Source: Rhizobium sp. BK602 (lineage in GTDB: Bacteria > Pseudomonadota > Alphaproteobacteria > Rhizobiales > Rhizobiaceae). From it: 64,000 bases of DNA. Shown piece by piece: positions 37,282 to 44,954 of the stretch. The stretch spans positions 186,001-250,000 of the forward strand of contig NZ_JACIBC010000007.1 of NCBI RefSeq assembly GCF_014195095.1. Direction: 5' to 3'. Each line of letters opens with the position of its first letter. The first letter of the stretch is position 1. The notes below the pieces were generated by a model that saw only the letters and a list, made by a program, of their open reading frames with translations, was not told the origin of the DNA and searched no databases. A program made the position numbers and the translations under genes.

Positions 37282-37444
37282 GAGAATTCGTGGAATGCTG
37301 CTGTCTCGGCTTGAATTCGAGGACGACGGGCTTGAAGACCATGCGGCGCATTTCCCGATCGCGGACCCGCGAGGCGTAAACGAGCACGATGAAACTCGTG
37401 CCGACGAGGGCGAGCGCTGCGATGCTTGCGATGATCAAGACCAT
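37271..37444 (-). CDS. Small single-span membrane protein (57 residues)
   Basis: MVLIIASIAALALVGTSFIV begins a hydrophobic segment (about 2-27), then a basic cytoplasmic tail (RVRDREMRRMVFKPVVLEFK). ATG 37444 is preceded by AGGAGGAAA with good spacing, much better than the upstream in-frame ATGs. Codon use is ordinary. I do not recognise the family. The gene ends inside the phbB hairpin. Confidence 0.65.
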   Translation of the reverse strand: MVLIIASIAALALVGTSFIVLVYASRVRDREMRRMVFKPVVLEFKPRQQHSTNSRGR

Positions 37445-37607
37445 GATGCCGTTTCCTCCTCCTATCATTGACCGTATTCCCCGCGCTGGCGCGAGGTAAA
37501 CGTCTCGTCGCGGCATCTCCTCGATATGCTGCCGCTACGGTATCGACCGGTCGCCAATGATACATCAACGACCGGCCGCGCATAGCCGGCTTCCGCCGGT
37601 CATGTCC

Positions 37608-37712
37608 CAAAGTGCATCGCGATCTTTCAGATTCGCGTCTTGCGCTTTAGGTCTTTGATGTTGCGCATGTCGTGGTCGCAAAACCGCTGCACGCTTTTGC
37701 GCGACATGTTTT
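37608..37712. repeat. Rhizobial dispersed intergenic repeat
   Basis: About 105 bp with internal palindromes (CATGTCG ... CGACATG and AAAGTGCATCGCGAT ... TTGCGCTTTAG). Its text closely resembles a repeat very common in Rhizobiaceae intergenic regions, recognised from memory. It abuts the stop codon of the lipoprotein gene on the minus strand and could form its 3' end. Confidence 0.65.
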
Positions 37713-37965
37713 AGCGGCAACGAGCCTCGTAGCGATTGCCGTAGCGGTCGCGATAGATGCAATAGCCGCGGCGCTCGTGAGAGCGGCCGATAAGATTGCC
37801 GACAACACCGCCCGCAACAGCGCCGACCGCGGCACCGCCCCAGCTATTGGTGGCGACGCCGCCAATCAGCGCGCCGGTTCCCGCGCCGATGGCCGTCCCT
37901 TTTTCCGTTGCGGTGCACGAGGCAAGTGCCCCGACCAGCGCAATCGCGACGATGACTTTCTTCAT
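37711..37965 (-). CDS. Glycine-zipper lipoprotein
   Basis: 84-residue envelope protein. N-terminal signal with lipobox LASC, cysteine at residue 17; then a glycine-zipper hairpin (GAGTGALIGGVATNSWGGA...) as in the 17-kDa antigen/SlyB-like outer-membrane lipoproteins, and a basic C-terminal tail rich in Arg and Tyr. ATG 37965 follows GGAG; the open frame upstream to 38202 overlaps another gene and is not used. It lies 47 bp behind the DUF3309-type gene and may be cotranscribed. Confidence 0.88.
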   Translation of the reverse strand: MKKVIVAIALVGALASCTATEKGTAIGAGTGALIGGVATNSWGGAAVGAVAGGVVGNLIGRSHERRGYCIYRDRYGNRYEARCR

Positions 37966-38012
37966 GGTATTTGCTCCCTGATGTAGCGAGGTTTTCAATA
38001 TTGTCAGCCGGA

Positions 38013-38168
38013 TCAGATCCGGCCCATCAGCAGTAGAATGAGAACAATGACAAGAACGAGGCCAAGACCGCCAGATGGACCATATCCCCAGGCTCGGCTG
38101 TATCCCCAGCTGGGGAGTGCGCCGATCAGCAGCAGAATCAGGATGACGAGCAATATCGTGCCAAGCAT
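38013..38168 (-). CDS. DUF3309-type small membrane protein (51 residues)
   Basis: MLGTILLVILILLLIGALPS opens the first hydrophobic segment, then SWGYSRAWGYGPSGGLG and a second hydrophobic stretch ending LLMGRI. The two-segment layout with a WGYS/GYGPSGG linker is the DUF3309 pattern. ATG 38168 has GGAGG 9 bases upstream. The gene is too short for most ORF cut-offs. Function unknown; it probably sits in the inner membrane upstream of the glycine-zipper lipoprotein gene. Confidence 0.85.
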   Translation of the reverse strand: MLGTILLVILILLLIGALPSWGYSRAWGYGPSGGLGLVLVIVLILLLMGRI

Positions 38169-39447
38169 GGCTTGTTTCCTCCGCGTCCAGCGTCTGGAGC
38201 ATGCGCCCGCGTGGGATTGCGCCCGTGCAACGCTGCTCCGACCGATGCGCCCTATCGTTTCGCTCCTACCAAGCGGATGGCGTATCGGCTTTCGCTAGAG
38301 ACAGAAACTCGCGCCGGCGGAAATTGTTCCGGCTCAGAAATAACAGAGGCCGGCAAAGCAGGTCGGCACGGGTCGCTAAAACGTTAACGAACGAGCTCGC
38401 GACGTGGCCGGAATCAGGTCCGAACAGCTCACTCTTATGGTTAAAAATCTATTTAAATACAATATGTTGTAGTGAACGAAACGGGAAAATTCCGATGTCC
38501 GTGATTCGTCAGCTGTTCGTTCCGCATTTGGCCTTTGGTTAACGCTGCGGCGCTATCGATGGCAACAGGGGGTGAGCTTCCGCGCGGGCATGGCGTCGTG
38601 CTCGATCGCCGAAAAGTAGTGCTTCCTCGCGGCAAAGCGTTAAGATCGGACGTGTCGCCAGCCAAGCCGGCATTGCATCCCGATCTCGATCTGGAGGGGG
38701 CTTGCGGTCGGTACGCTACATCTAGCCGTGAACAAATGCGATACCCGATGGAATCAGCGATTCGTCGCCGATTCGTTCCGGCTTTGATCGATGTGTTAAT
38801 GTGTTCAACTTTTACGATAGATTTTCGAGTCGAATTGCTCCATTTCGCTTAAAGGTTAATTGCAATCACCGATTCGGTCGGAATCGGCGCCTCTACCATG
38901 CAGAGTCCTGTGTGTTTTGATCGCTGAGACGCTAGATCTTGTGGAGAACAAACGGGGAATTTATCGCAGTCAGCGATTCGTCGCCGATTCGTTCGGGCTT
39001 TGACCCGAATCTTAACAAGACAGTATGCTAAGCCGGATTCCTCGGAAAATTATAGGACTTTACAATTGGTTAACCATGATCTTCGATTTGCCTTCCAGCT
39101 TTGAGCGGATCATTGCTTGACTCTGTTTCTTCGAAAAACGCGAGTCCCGATATGATTCAGTATCTGGTGGGAATCGATACGTGGATATCCATATATGGTG
39201 GTGAACGGAAAGAGAACGATGAGGAGTCAGCGATTCGTCGCCGATTCGTTCTCAAGCTGTTCCGGACTCGTCGGGACTCGTTCTGGCTGTGGCCGCGATG
39301 TAGCTTATGGTTGAGGTCGCCAATTATGAAATCGAATGTTGCGGCGGTTGTTTTTTGATTCAGGTCTTGCCTTTGTCACATATGGTCGTCATCTGTTCTT
39401 CTCTTCCCTGGGGAGCTTGCTGATCGCAAGACAGTGGTTTCTCGCGC
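38169..39447. other. 1.3-kb stretch without a gene, rich in GANTC sites and repeats
   Basis: I find no convincing coding frame here: two open frames (38535-38852 and 39101-39358) have poor codon use and share a peptide only because both read through the same repeat. The stretch is AT-richer than its surroundings, with ATTTAAATACAATATG near 38451-38466. It holds 23 GANTC sites between 38411 and 39361, three exact and two diverged copies of a repeat, a CCGATTC/GAATCGG inverted repeat (38869-38887), TTAACCAT at 39070-39077 (like a CtrA half-site) and TGTGGAGAA at 38940-38948 (one mismatch to a DnaA box). Function unknown. Confidence 0.8.
38754..39251. repeat. Three identical 25-bp repeats (38754, 38970, 39227)
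   Basis: Identical 25-bp blocks at 38754-38778, 38970-38994 and 39227-39251. Each contains two CGATTCGT half-sites 11 bp apart, about one helical turn, led by TCAG. The first two also share GGCTTTGA after the block. Diverged copies start at 38503 (GATTCGTCAGCTGTTCGTTC) and 39265 (GACTCGTCGGGACTCGTTC). Four of the five copies keep two GANTC sites. Confidence 0.85.
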
Positions 39448-42400
39448 ATGCATGGACCTATGACTCAAACCTCGCAGCCAATGATCCTGAGTGGACGCGG
39501 TGTGACCGCGGTGCTCGGACCGACCAATACCGGCAAAACCCATTATGCCATCGAGCGCATGGTGGCGCACGGCAATGGCGTGATCGGCCTGCCGCTGCGG
39601 CTGTTGGCGCGTGAGGTCTATAGTCGTGTCGTCGAGAAGGTCGGTGCCCAGAACGTCGCGCTGGTTACCGGCGAGGAGAAGATCTCGCCGCCCAATGCGC
39701 GCTATTCGGTCTGTACCGTCGAAGCCATGCCGCGCGACACGCGCGCCTCCTTCGTCGCCATCGACGAGGTGCAGCTCGCCGGCGATCTGGAGCGCGGCCA
39801 TATCTTCACCGACCGCATCCTGCATCTGCGCGGCCGCGACGAGACGCTGCTGCTCGGCGCCGGCACGATGCGGCCGATCCTCGAGCAGCTGCTGCCGGGG
39901 ATCACCGTCGTCGAGCGGCCGCGCCTGTCGCATCTCTTCTATGCCGGGCAAAAGAAGATCACCCGCCTGCCGCAGCGCACCGCGATCGTCGCCTTCTCGG
40001 CTGACGAGGTCTATGCCATCGCCGAACTCATCCGCCGTCAGCGCGGCGGCGCGGCGGTCGTGCTCGGCGCGCTCAGCCCGCGCACCCGCAACGCCCAGGT
40101 GGCGCTCTATCAGGCCGGCGACGTCGAATATCTGGTGGCGACCGATGCGATCGGCATGGGCCTCAACCTCGATGTCGATCATGTCGCTTTTGCCCAGGAC
40201 CGCAAGTTCGACGGCTACCAGTTCCGCAATCTCAATCCGGCCGAGCTCGGCCAGATCGCCGGCCGCGCCGGTCGTCACCTCAAGGACGGCACCTTCGGCG
40301 TCACCGGCCAGGTCGATCCCTTCGATGACGAGCTGGTGCGGCGGATCGAGGGTCACGAGTTCGATACGGTCAAGGTGCTGCAATGGCGCACCAAGGAATT
40401 CGATTTCTCCTCGATCGCCGCGTTGCGCGCCAGCCTTGAAAGCGCGCCGCGCGTTCAGGGGCTGACGCGGGCGCTGCCGGCGGTCGACCAGCAGGCGCTG
40501 GAATATCTGTCGCGGGACCTTGAGATCGCCGATCTCGCCAGCAATCCGGCGCGCGTGGAAAAATTATGGGAAGCCTGTGCGCTTCCGGACTATCGGCGCA
40601 TTACGCCTGCCCAGCATGCCGATCTTATCGCTACCCTCTTTTCCGACCTCGTGCGCTATGGCACGGTGAAAGAGGACTTCCTTGCCGAGCAGGTGCACCG
40701 CGCCGATCGCACGGATGGCGAGATCGACACGCTTTCGGCGCGAATCGCGCAGATAAGGACTTGGACCTATGTGTCGAACCGGCCAGGTTGGCTTGCCGAT
40801 CCGACACACTGGCAAGAAAAGACGCGGGAAATCGAAGATCGATTGTCCGATGCGTTACATGAGAGGTTGACGAAACGCTTTGTTGATCGCAGGACATCTG
40901 TGCTCATGAAGCGCCTGAGAGAGAATGCGATGCTGGAAGCTGAAATCAGTGTGAATGGGGATGTCTTCGTCGAGGGGCATCATGTGGGGCAGTTGACCGG
41001 ATTCCGGTTCACGCCAATCGCGGGAACCGAGGGGCCGGACGCCAAGGCTGTCCAGACCGCCTCGCAGAAGGCGCTGGCGCTGGAGTTCGAGGCGCGCGCC
41101 GCCCGCATCCATGCGGCCGGCAACAGCGATCTGGCGATCAGCGCCGATGGCCTCGTCCGTTGGCTCGGCGATCCCGTGGCGCGCCTGTCGGGCAGCGATC
41201 ATATCATGCGGCCGCGCGTCATCCTGCTCGCCGACGAGCAGCTGACGGGCAATGCGCGCGATCATGTCGCCGCACGCATCGAGCGCTTCGTGAATCATCA
41301 TGTCAGCACCATCCTGAAGCCGCTCGACGACCTCCAGCGCGCCGAGGATCTGCAGGGTCTCGCCAAGGGGCTGGCCTTCCAGCTCGTCGAAAATCTCGGC
41401 GTCCTCTTCCGCCGCGACGTCACCGAGGAGGTGAAGTCGCTGGATCAGGATGCGCGCGCCTCGATGCGCCGCTACGGCGTCCGCTTCGGCGCCTATCATA
41501 TCTTCGTGCCGGCTCTCCTGAAGCCGGCTCCGGCCGAGCTCATCACCCTGCTCTGGGCATTGAAAAACGACGGACTCGACAAGCCGGGCTATGGCGACCT
41601 GATTCCGGTGCTGGCCGCCGGCCGCACCTCCGTTGTCACCGATCCGAGCTTCGAGCGCACCTTCTACAAGCTCGCCGGCTTCCGTTTCCTCGGCAAGCGC
41701 GCGGTGCGCATCGACATCCTCGAGCGTCTGGCGGACATCATCCGTCCGCTGCTGCAGTGGAAGCCCGGCCAGGCCTCGCGTCCGGAAGGCGCCTATGACG
41801 GCCGCCGCTTCACCACGACGACGGCGATGCTCTCCATCCTCGGCGCGACGCTGGAAGACATGGAAGAGATCCTCAAGGGTCTCGGCTATCGTGCCGATGC
41901 CGTGAAGGCGGAGGAGGCGGCAGCCTTCCTCGCGCAGCAGGATGCGTCCTCGGCTCCGGCGCCGCAGGCTGCCGAAGCATCGGTCGAGAAGGCCGATCAT
42001 GACGATGCCGATGGCGCGGGCGATGAGCCGGCTACGGAAAATACCGCCGCTGCACAGGACGCGGCTCCGGCTGCGGAAGCACCGGTTGAGCCAGTTGCGG
42101 CTGTTGAGGAAACAGCGGCCGCTGCCGCCGACGCGGAGGCCGCCGCCGAGCCGGTCGAGCCGAAGCCGGTTCTGTTGTGGCGCCTTGGCGGGCGCGGCGA
42201 CAACCAGCAGCGCCAGGGCGGCCGTGGCCATGGCGATCGTCGCGGCCAGCAGGGCCAGGGCGAGGGACGCGGCTATCAGGGCAACCGCCGCGGCGGTGAG
42301 CAGGCGCAGGCAAGCGGCGAAGGCAAGCGCGACGGCCGGGACAATCGCGAAGGGCGCGAAGCCCGCGGCGACAACAAGGGTCCGCGGGGCAATCGCGATG

Positions 42401-42615
42401 GTGGCCGTCCGCAGCACCAGGGCAATCGTTCCGACCGCAACGACCGTCAGGATCGCGGCGAGCGGAAGGAGCGCAATGATCGCAACGACCGCAACAATCG
42501 CGGTTCGTCGCAGCCGCTGCGCTTCGAAGCCAAGCCGCCGCGCAAGGAGAAGCCGATCGATCCGGATTCACCTTTCGCCAAGCTCGCTGCCCTCAAGGAG
42601 CAGATGAAGAAATAA
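39448..42615 (+). CDS. SUV3-like DExH RNA helicase with disordered basic tail
   Basis: Protein of 1055 residues. Helicase core at the N-terminus: Walker A GPTNTGKTH (about 24-32), DExH box IDEVQLAG, motif VI-like QIAGRAGRHLKDG; this is the SUV3/mitochondrial-type RNA helicase pattern found in alphaproteobacteria. The middle is conserved but unnamed. From about 830 the chain is low complexity: Ala/Glu/Pro-rich, then Gly/Arg/Asn/Asp-rich (GNRGD, RNDRNDRN), ending in a lysine-rich segment. ATG 39448 or ATG 39460 could be the start. An S4 RNA-binding gene follows 3 bp later. Codons 370-530 look atypical. Confidence 0.9.
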   Translation: MHGPMTQTSQPMILSGRGVTAVLGPTNTGKTHYAIERMVAHGNGVIGLPLRLLAREVYSRVVEKVGAQNVALVTGEEKISPPNARYSVCTVEAMPRDTRASFVAIDEVQLAGDLERGHIFTDRILHLRGRDETLLLGAGTMRPILEQLLPGITVVERPRLSHLFYAGQKKITRLPQRTAIVAFSADEVYAIAELIRRQRGGAAVVLGALSPRTRNAQVALYQAGDVEYLVATDAIGMGLNLDVDHVAFAQDRKFDGYQFRNLNPAELGQIAGRAGRHLKDGTFGVTGQVDPFDDELVRRIEGHEFDTVKVLQWRTKEFDFSSIAALRASLESAPRVQGLTRALPAVDQQALEYLSRDLEIADLASNPARVEKLWEACALPDYRRITPAQHADLIATLFSDLVRYGTVKEDFLAEQVHRADRTDGEIDTLSARIAQIRTWTYVSNRPGWLADPTHWQEKTREIEDRLSDALHERLTKRFVDRRTSVLMKRLRENAMLEAEISVNGDVFVEGHHVGQLTGFRFTPIAGTEGPDAKAVQTASQKALALEFEARAARIHAAGNSDLAISADGLVRWLGDPVARLSGSDHIMRPRVILLADEQLTGNARDHVAARIERFVNHHVSTILKPLDDLQRAEDLQGLAKGLAFQLVENLGVLFRRDVTEEVKSLDQDARASMRRYGVRFGAYHIFVPALLKPAPAELITLLWALKNDGLDKPGYGDLIPVLAAGRTSVVTDPSFERTFYKLAGFRFLGKRAVRIDILERLADIIRPLLQWKPGQASRPEGAYDGRRFTTTTAMLSILGATLEDMEEILKGLGYRADAVKAEEAAAFLAQQDASSAPAPQAAEASVEKADHDDADGAGDEPATENTAAAQDAAPAAEAPVEPVAAVEETAAAAADAEAAAEPVEPKPVLLWRLGGRGDNQQRQGGRGHGDRRGQQGQGEGRGYQGNRRGGEQAQASGEGKRDGRDNREGREARGDNKGPRGNRDGGRPQHQGNRSDRNDRQDRGERKERNDRNDRNNRGSSQPLRFEAKPPRKEKPIDPDSPFAKLAALKEQMKK

Positions 42616-42618
42616 GCC

Positions 42619-43023
42619 ATGACGGACACAAGGCAGCCATTTTCCGGTTCGCGCCAGCGCATCGACAAATGGCTGTTCTTTGCCCGCATGGTAAAATCGC
42701 GCTCGCTGGCGCAGGTCTATGTGCAGAACGGCAGCGTGCGGGTGAACGGCGAGCGGGTGGTTCAGCCGAGCCATGGCGTCAAAGTGGGCGACCGGATCGA
42801 GCTTTCGCTGGAGCGGCGCGATATCGTCCTGATCGTGCGTCAGCCAGGCGAGCGTCGGGGTCCCTTCGAGGAAGCGAAGCTGCTTTACGAGGATCTGACG
42901 CCGCCGGCGGATGAGACAAAACGTCTCACGCCCTTCGAGCAGGCGCTGCGTGCGCCGGGCAGCGGCCGGCCGACCAAACGCGATCGGCGCGCCATCGATC
43001 GGCTGACATCCGACGACGATTAG
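42619..43023 (+). CDS. S4-domain RNA-binding protein (HslR-like)
   Basis: 134 residues with an S4 domain at the N-terminus (RIDKWLFFARMVKSRSLAQ... VRVNGERVVQPSHGVKVGD), as in heat-shock protein Hsp15/HslR, which binds free 50S subunits carrying nascent peptide. The C-terminus is basic and charged. It starts 3 bp after the helicase stop, so cotranscription and a joint RNA-related role are likely. Confidence 0.92.
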   Translation: MTDTRQPFSGSRQRIDKWLFFARMVKSRSLAQVYVQNGSVRVNGERVVQPSHGVKVGDRIELSLERRDIVLIVRQPGERRGPFEEAKLLYEDLTPPADETKRLTPFEQALRAPGSGRPTKRDRRAIDRLTSDDD

Positions 43024-43233
43024 AAAACTCTGTCCGCCCACCGGGTTTTTCCGGATTGTTTCTCCTTGAAATTGGCGGATAAAGTCGATACCTGACGGTC
43101 AACCCGCTGGTAACAAGCCGGGCGGCATGCTTGCGCTCCGCGCATCGGCCTGTCCGCTCCGGCTTCCGAGGGAAAGGCGCGACGTTCCAGGTTGCGCGCC
43201 CACGGAAAACTAGAGCCATTCCTGGAGTGCTTC

Positions 43234-43572
43234 ATGACATATGTCGTGACCGATAATTGCGTTCGCTGCAAATATACCGACTGCGTGGAAGTCTGCCCCG
43301 TCGACTGCTTCTACGAGGGCGAGAATTTCCTGGTCATCCATCCGGACGAGTGCATCGACTGTGGCGTCTGCGAGCCGGAATGTCCCGCCGAGGCGATCAA
43401 GCCGGATACCGAGCCGGGCCTCGACAAATGGCTGAAGATCAACGCCGAATATGCGGCGATCTGGCCAAACATCACGGTGAAGCGCGATGCCTTGCCGGAA
43501 GCCAAGGAAATGGACGGCGAAGAGGGCAAGTTCGAGAAGTATTTCTCGGCCAATCCCGGCTCCGGCGACTGA
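43234..43572 (+). CDS. fdxA: Seven-iron ferredoxin FdxA
   Basis: 112-residue electron carrier with a [3Fe-4S] and a [4Fe-4S] cluster. N-terminal cysteines C9, C12, C17, C21 and C25 (NCVRCKYTDCVEVCPVDC), then ECIDCGVCEPECP. The C-terminal extension of ~50 residues is the FdxA type. ATG 43234 follows TGGAG; the upstream frame from 43192 is not conserved. Redox partner not known from context. Confidence 0.96.
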   Translation: MTYVVTDNCVRCKYTDCVEVCPVDCFYEGENFLVIHPDECIDCGVCEPECPAEAIKPDTEPGLDKWLKINAEYAAIWPNITVKRDALPEAKEMDGEEGKFEKYFSANPGSGD

Positions 43573-43972
43573 TCGAAGGCCGTGACAGACCGGCGATTAA
43601 GGTGTAGTCGGTAGGACATCGAGACGAATCATTGCCGTTGGCCGACAAGCGCGGTCAACGTCGCCAATGTGGCGCGTGTAAAGCAAATTATTGATTTCCT
43701 CAGATTTTTGTGATAGCTTCCTCACACTGATCCACCTGCGGCACTTCGCGTGCCCCAAACCATCACGAAAGCAAATAACCAATCCGTACGCGGTTTCCTT
43801 GACATATCAACGATTTGAGTTGTCGGGTCTGGGATCGCGATGAACGGATTTCTTTTTGCATGCGTCTGGCTGGACCAGGATGAAGTCACCCGACGGTGCT
43901 TCCGTCTCATCCGGGCCTGACTGACCCGGCCCCGGTCCTTGCCGGGTGCGTAACAGGGAGTTTTTGAAAAGA
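43573..43972. other. 400-bp leader region between fdxA and carD
   Basis: No long frame. TTGACA occurs at 43799-43804 without a good -10 at 17 bp. A 26-codon ORF (43840-43920, MNGFLFACVWLDQDEVTRRC...) is followed by a 7-bp hairpin ACCCGGC/GCCGGGT (43924-43930 with 43941-43947) just ahead of the carD ribosome-binding site, which could be a leader ORF; unproven. Confidence 0.45.
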
Positions 43973-44545
43973 ATGACGACCCAGCAGAAAAAACCTTCAG
44001 CAGCACGCCATGGCTTCAAGAATGGTGAATCGATCGTATATCCCGCTCACGGCGTTGGTACGATCACCGCAATTGAAGAGCAGGAAGTCGCAGGCATGAA
44101 GCTTGAGCTTTTTGTGATCGACTTCGAAAAAGACAAGATGCGTCTGAAGGTGCCCGTGGCCAAGGCCATGAGCATTGGCATGCGTAAGCTTTCCGAGACG
44201 GATTTCGTCGATCGTGCTCTGAAGGTCGTCCAGGGCAAGGCCCGCGTGAAGCGTACCATGTGGTCGCGCCGTGCCCAGGAATATGATGCCAAGATCAATT
44301 CCGGCGATCTGATCTCCATTGCCGAGGTGGTTCGCGATCTGTATCGCGCCGAAAATCAGCCGGAGCAGTCCTATTCCGAACGTCAGCTCTACGAAGCTGC
44401 GCTCGATCGCATGGCGCGCGAGATCGCCGCCGTCAACAAGATGTCCGAGACCGAGGCCGTTCGTCTCGTCGAGGCCAATCTGAACAAGGGCCCGAAGCGT
44501 GGCAAGGTTGTCGAGGAAGACGATTCCCAGGACGAAGCCGCATAA
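43973..44545 (+). CDS. carD: CarD/CdnL-family RNA polymerase-binding regulator
   Basis: 190-residue protein that binds the RNA polymerase beta subunit and stabilises open complexes at rRNA and other promoters. CarD/TRCF Tudor-like domain at about 13-75 (FKNGESIVYPAHGVGTI), then a helical C-terminal DNA-contact domain with KARVKRTMWSRRAQEYDAK. ATG 43973 gives MTTQQKKPSA; GGGAG is somewhat far upstream (43956-43960). A strong terminator follows. Symbol carD reflects family only. Confidence 0.92.
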   Translation: MTTQQKKPSAARHGFKNGESIVYPAHGVGTITAIEEQEVAGMKLELFVIDFEKDKMRLKVPVAKAMSIGMRKLSETDFVDRALKVVQGKARVKRTMWSRRAQEYDAKINSGDLISIAEVVRDLYRAENQPEQSYSERQLYEAALDRMAREIAAVNKMSETEAVRLVEANLNKGPKRGKVVEEDDSQDEAA

Positions 44546-44572
44546 GCCGAAGCCAAAATATCCTATCCAAAA

Positions 44573-44600
44573 AACCCGGCCCTCGTGCCGGGTTTTTTCT
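44573..44600 (+). terminator. Terminator of carD
   Basis: AACCCGGC (44573-44580), loop CCTCGT, GCCGGGTT (44587-44594) continuing into a T run. Confidence 0.88.
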
Positions 44601-44602
44601 TT

Positions 44603-44627
44603 GGAACCTTTTGCCGCCTGCTGCGTT
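44603..44627 (+). promoter_or_regulatory. EcfG (general stress sigma)-type promoter upstream of rpoH2
   Basis: GGAAC at 44603-44607, 16-nt spacer, CGTT at 44624-44627: an exact match to the alphaproteobacterial EcfG/RpoE2 consensus GGAAC-N16/17-CGTT. It lies just after the carD terminator, 330 bp upstream of the rpoH2 start. rpoH2 genes in Sinorhizobium and R. etli are known to be under this stress sigma factor. Confidence 0.7.
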
Positions 44628-44633
44628 TATGCC

Positions 44634-44954
44634 TCGAGTTTTGCGGCGGATTGTGGGTTTTCGCGTGATGCGAGTCTTCTCAATCGGTCGTTTCCATTGA
44701 CGTCACGAGGACCGGCCCATGCATTCTGATTGGAAATTTCCCGGCGATCTGAAGCCACTTCGCTCGCCAGGTTATTTCAGCGAAATCGAGCTAGACCCGT
44801 AACCGACCGTCCGGATTTTCCGGGCATCGGTCTCCAATTGCATTCCATTCATAGATTTTCATCCGCGCAGCAATGTTCGGAGATGATGTTTGCTGCCTTT
44901 TTCATCGACCGCGGCACGGAAACGATCATTGGGCCGAATTTTAGGGAGATACAT
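44634..44954 (+). other. Long 5' leader of rpoH2
   Basis: About 320 nt between the predicted EcfG start and the rpoH2 ATG. It contains TGACGTCA at 44698-44705, the same octamer as in the porin-downstream repeats. An in-frame extension of rpoH2 to 44730 exists but shows no sigma-factor character. AGGGAG at 44943-44948 is the rpoH2 ribosome-binding site. A second, closer promoter cannot be excluded. Confidence 0.5.

Noticed and set aside
38441..38456. CtrA site TTAA-N7-TTAA
   Set aside because: The spacing is 8, not 7, so it does not match the full consensus.
38535..38852. 105-codon frame in the GANTC-rich region
   Set aside because: Poor codon use, no ribosome-binding site. It shares SAIRRRFV with the 39101-39358 frame only because both read the same repeat.
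39101..39358. 85-codon frame in the GANTC-rich region
   Set aside because: Reads through repeat and AT-rich sequence, no ribosome-binding site or family similarity.
38400..39361. Chromosomal replication origin
   Set aside because: GANTC density and an AT-rich patch invite it, but I see only one imperfect DnaA box, no repABC or hemE-type neighbours, and rhizobial chromosomal origins are known next to hemE. Kept only as a hypothesis for the element's function.
44730..44954. N-terminal extension of rpoH2 in the same frame
   Set aside because: No sigma-factor character, and AGGGAG sits directly before ATG 44955; treated as leader.
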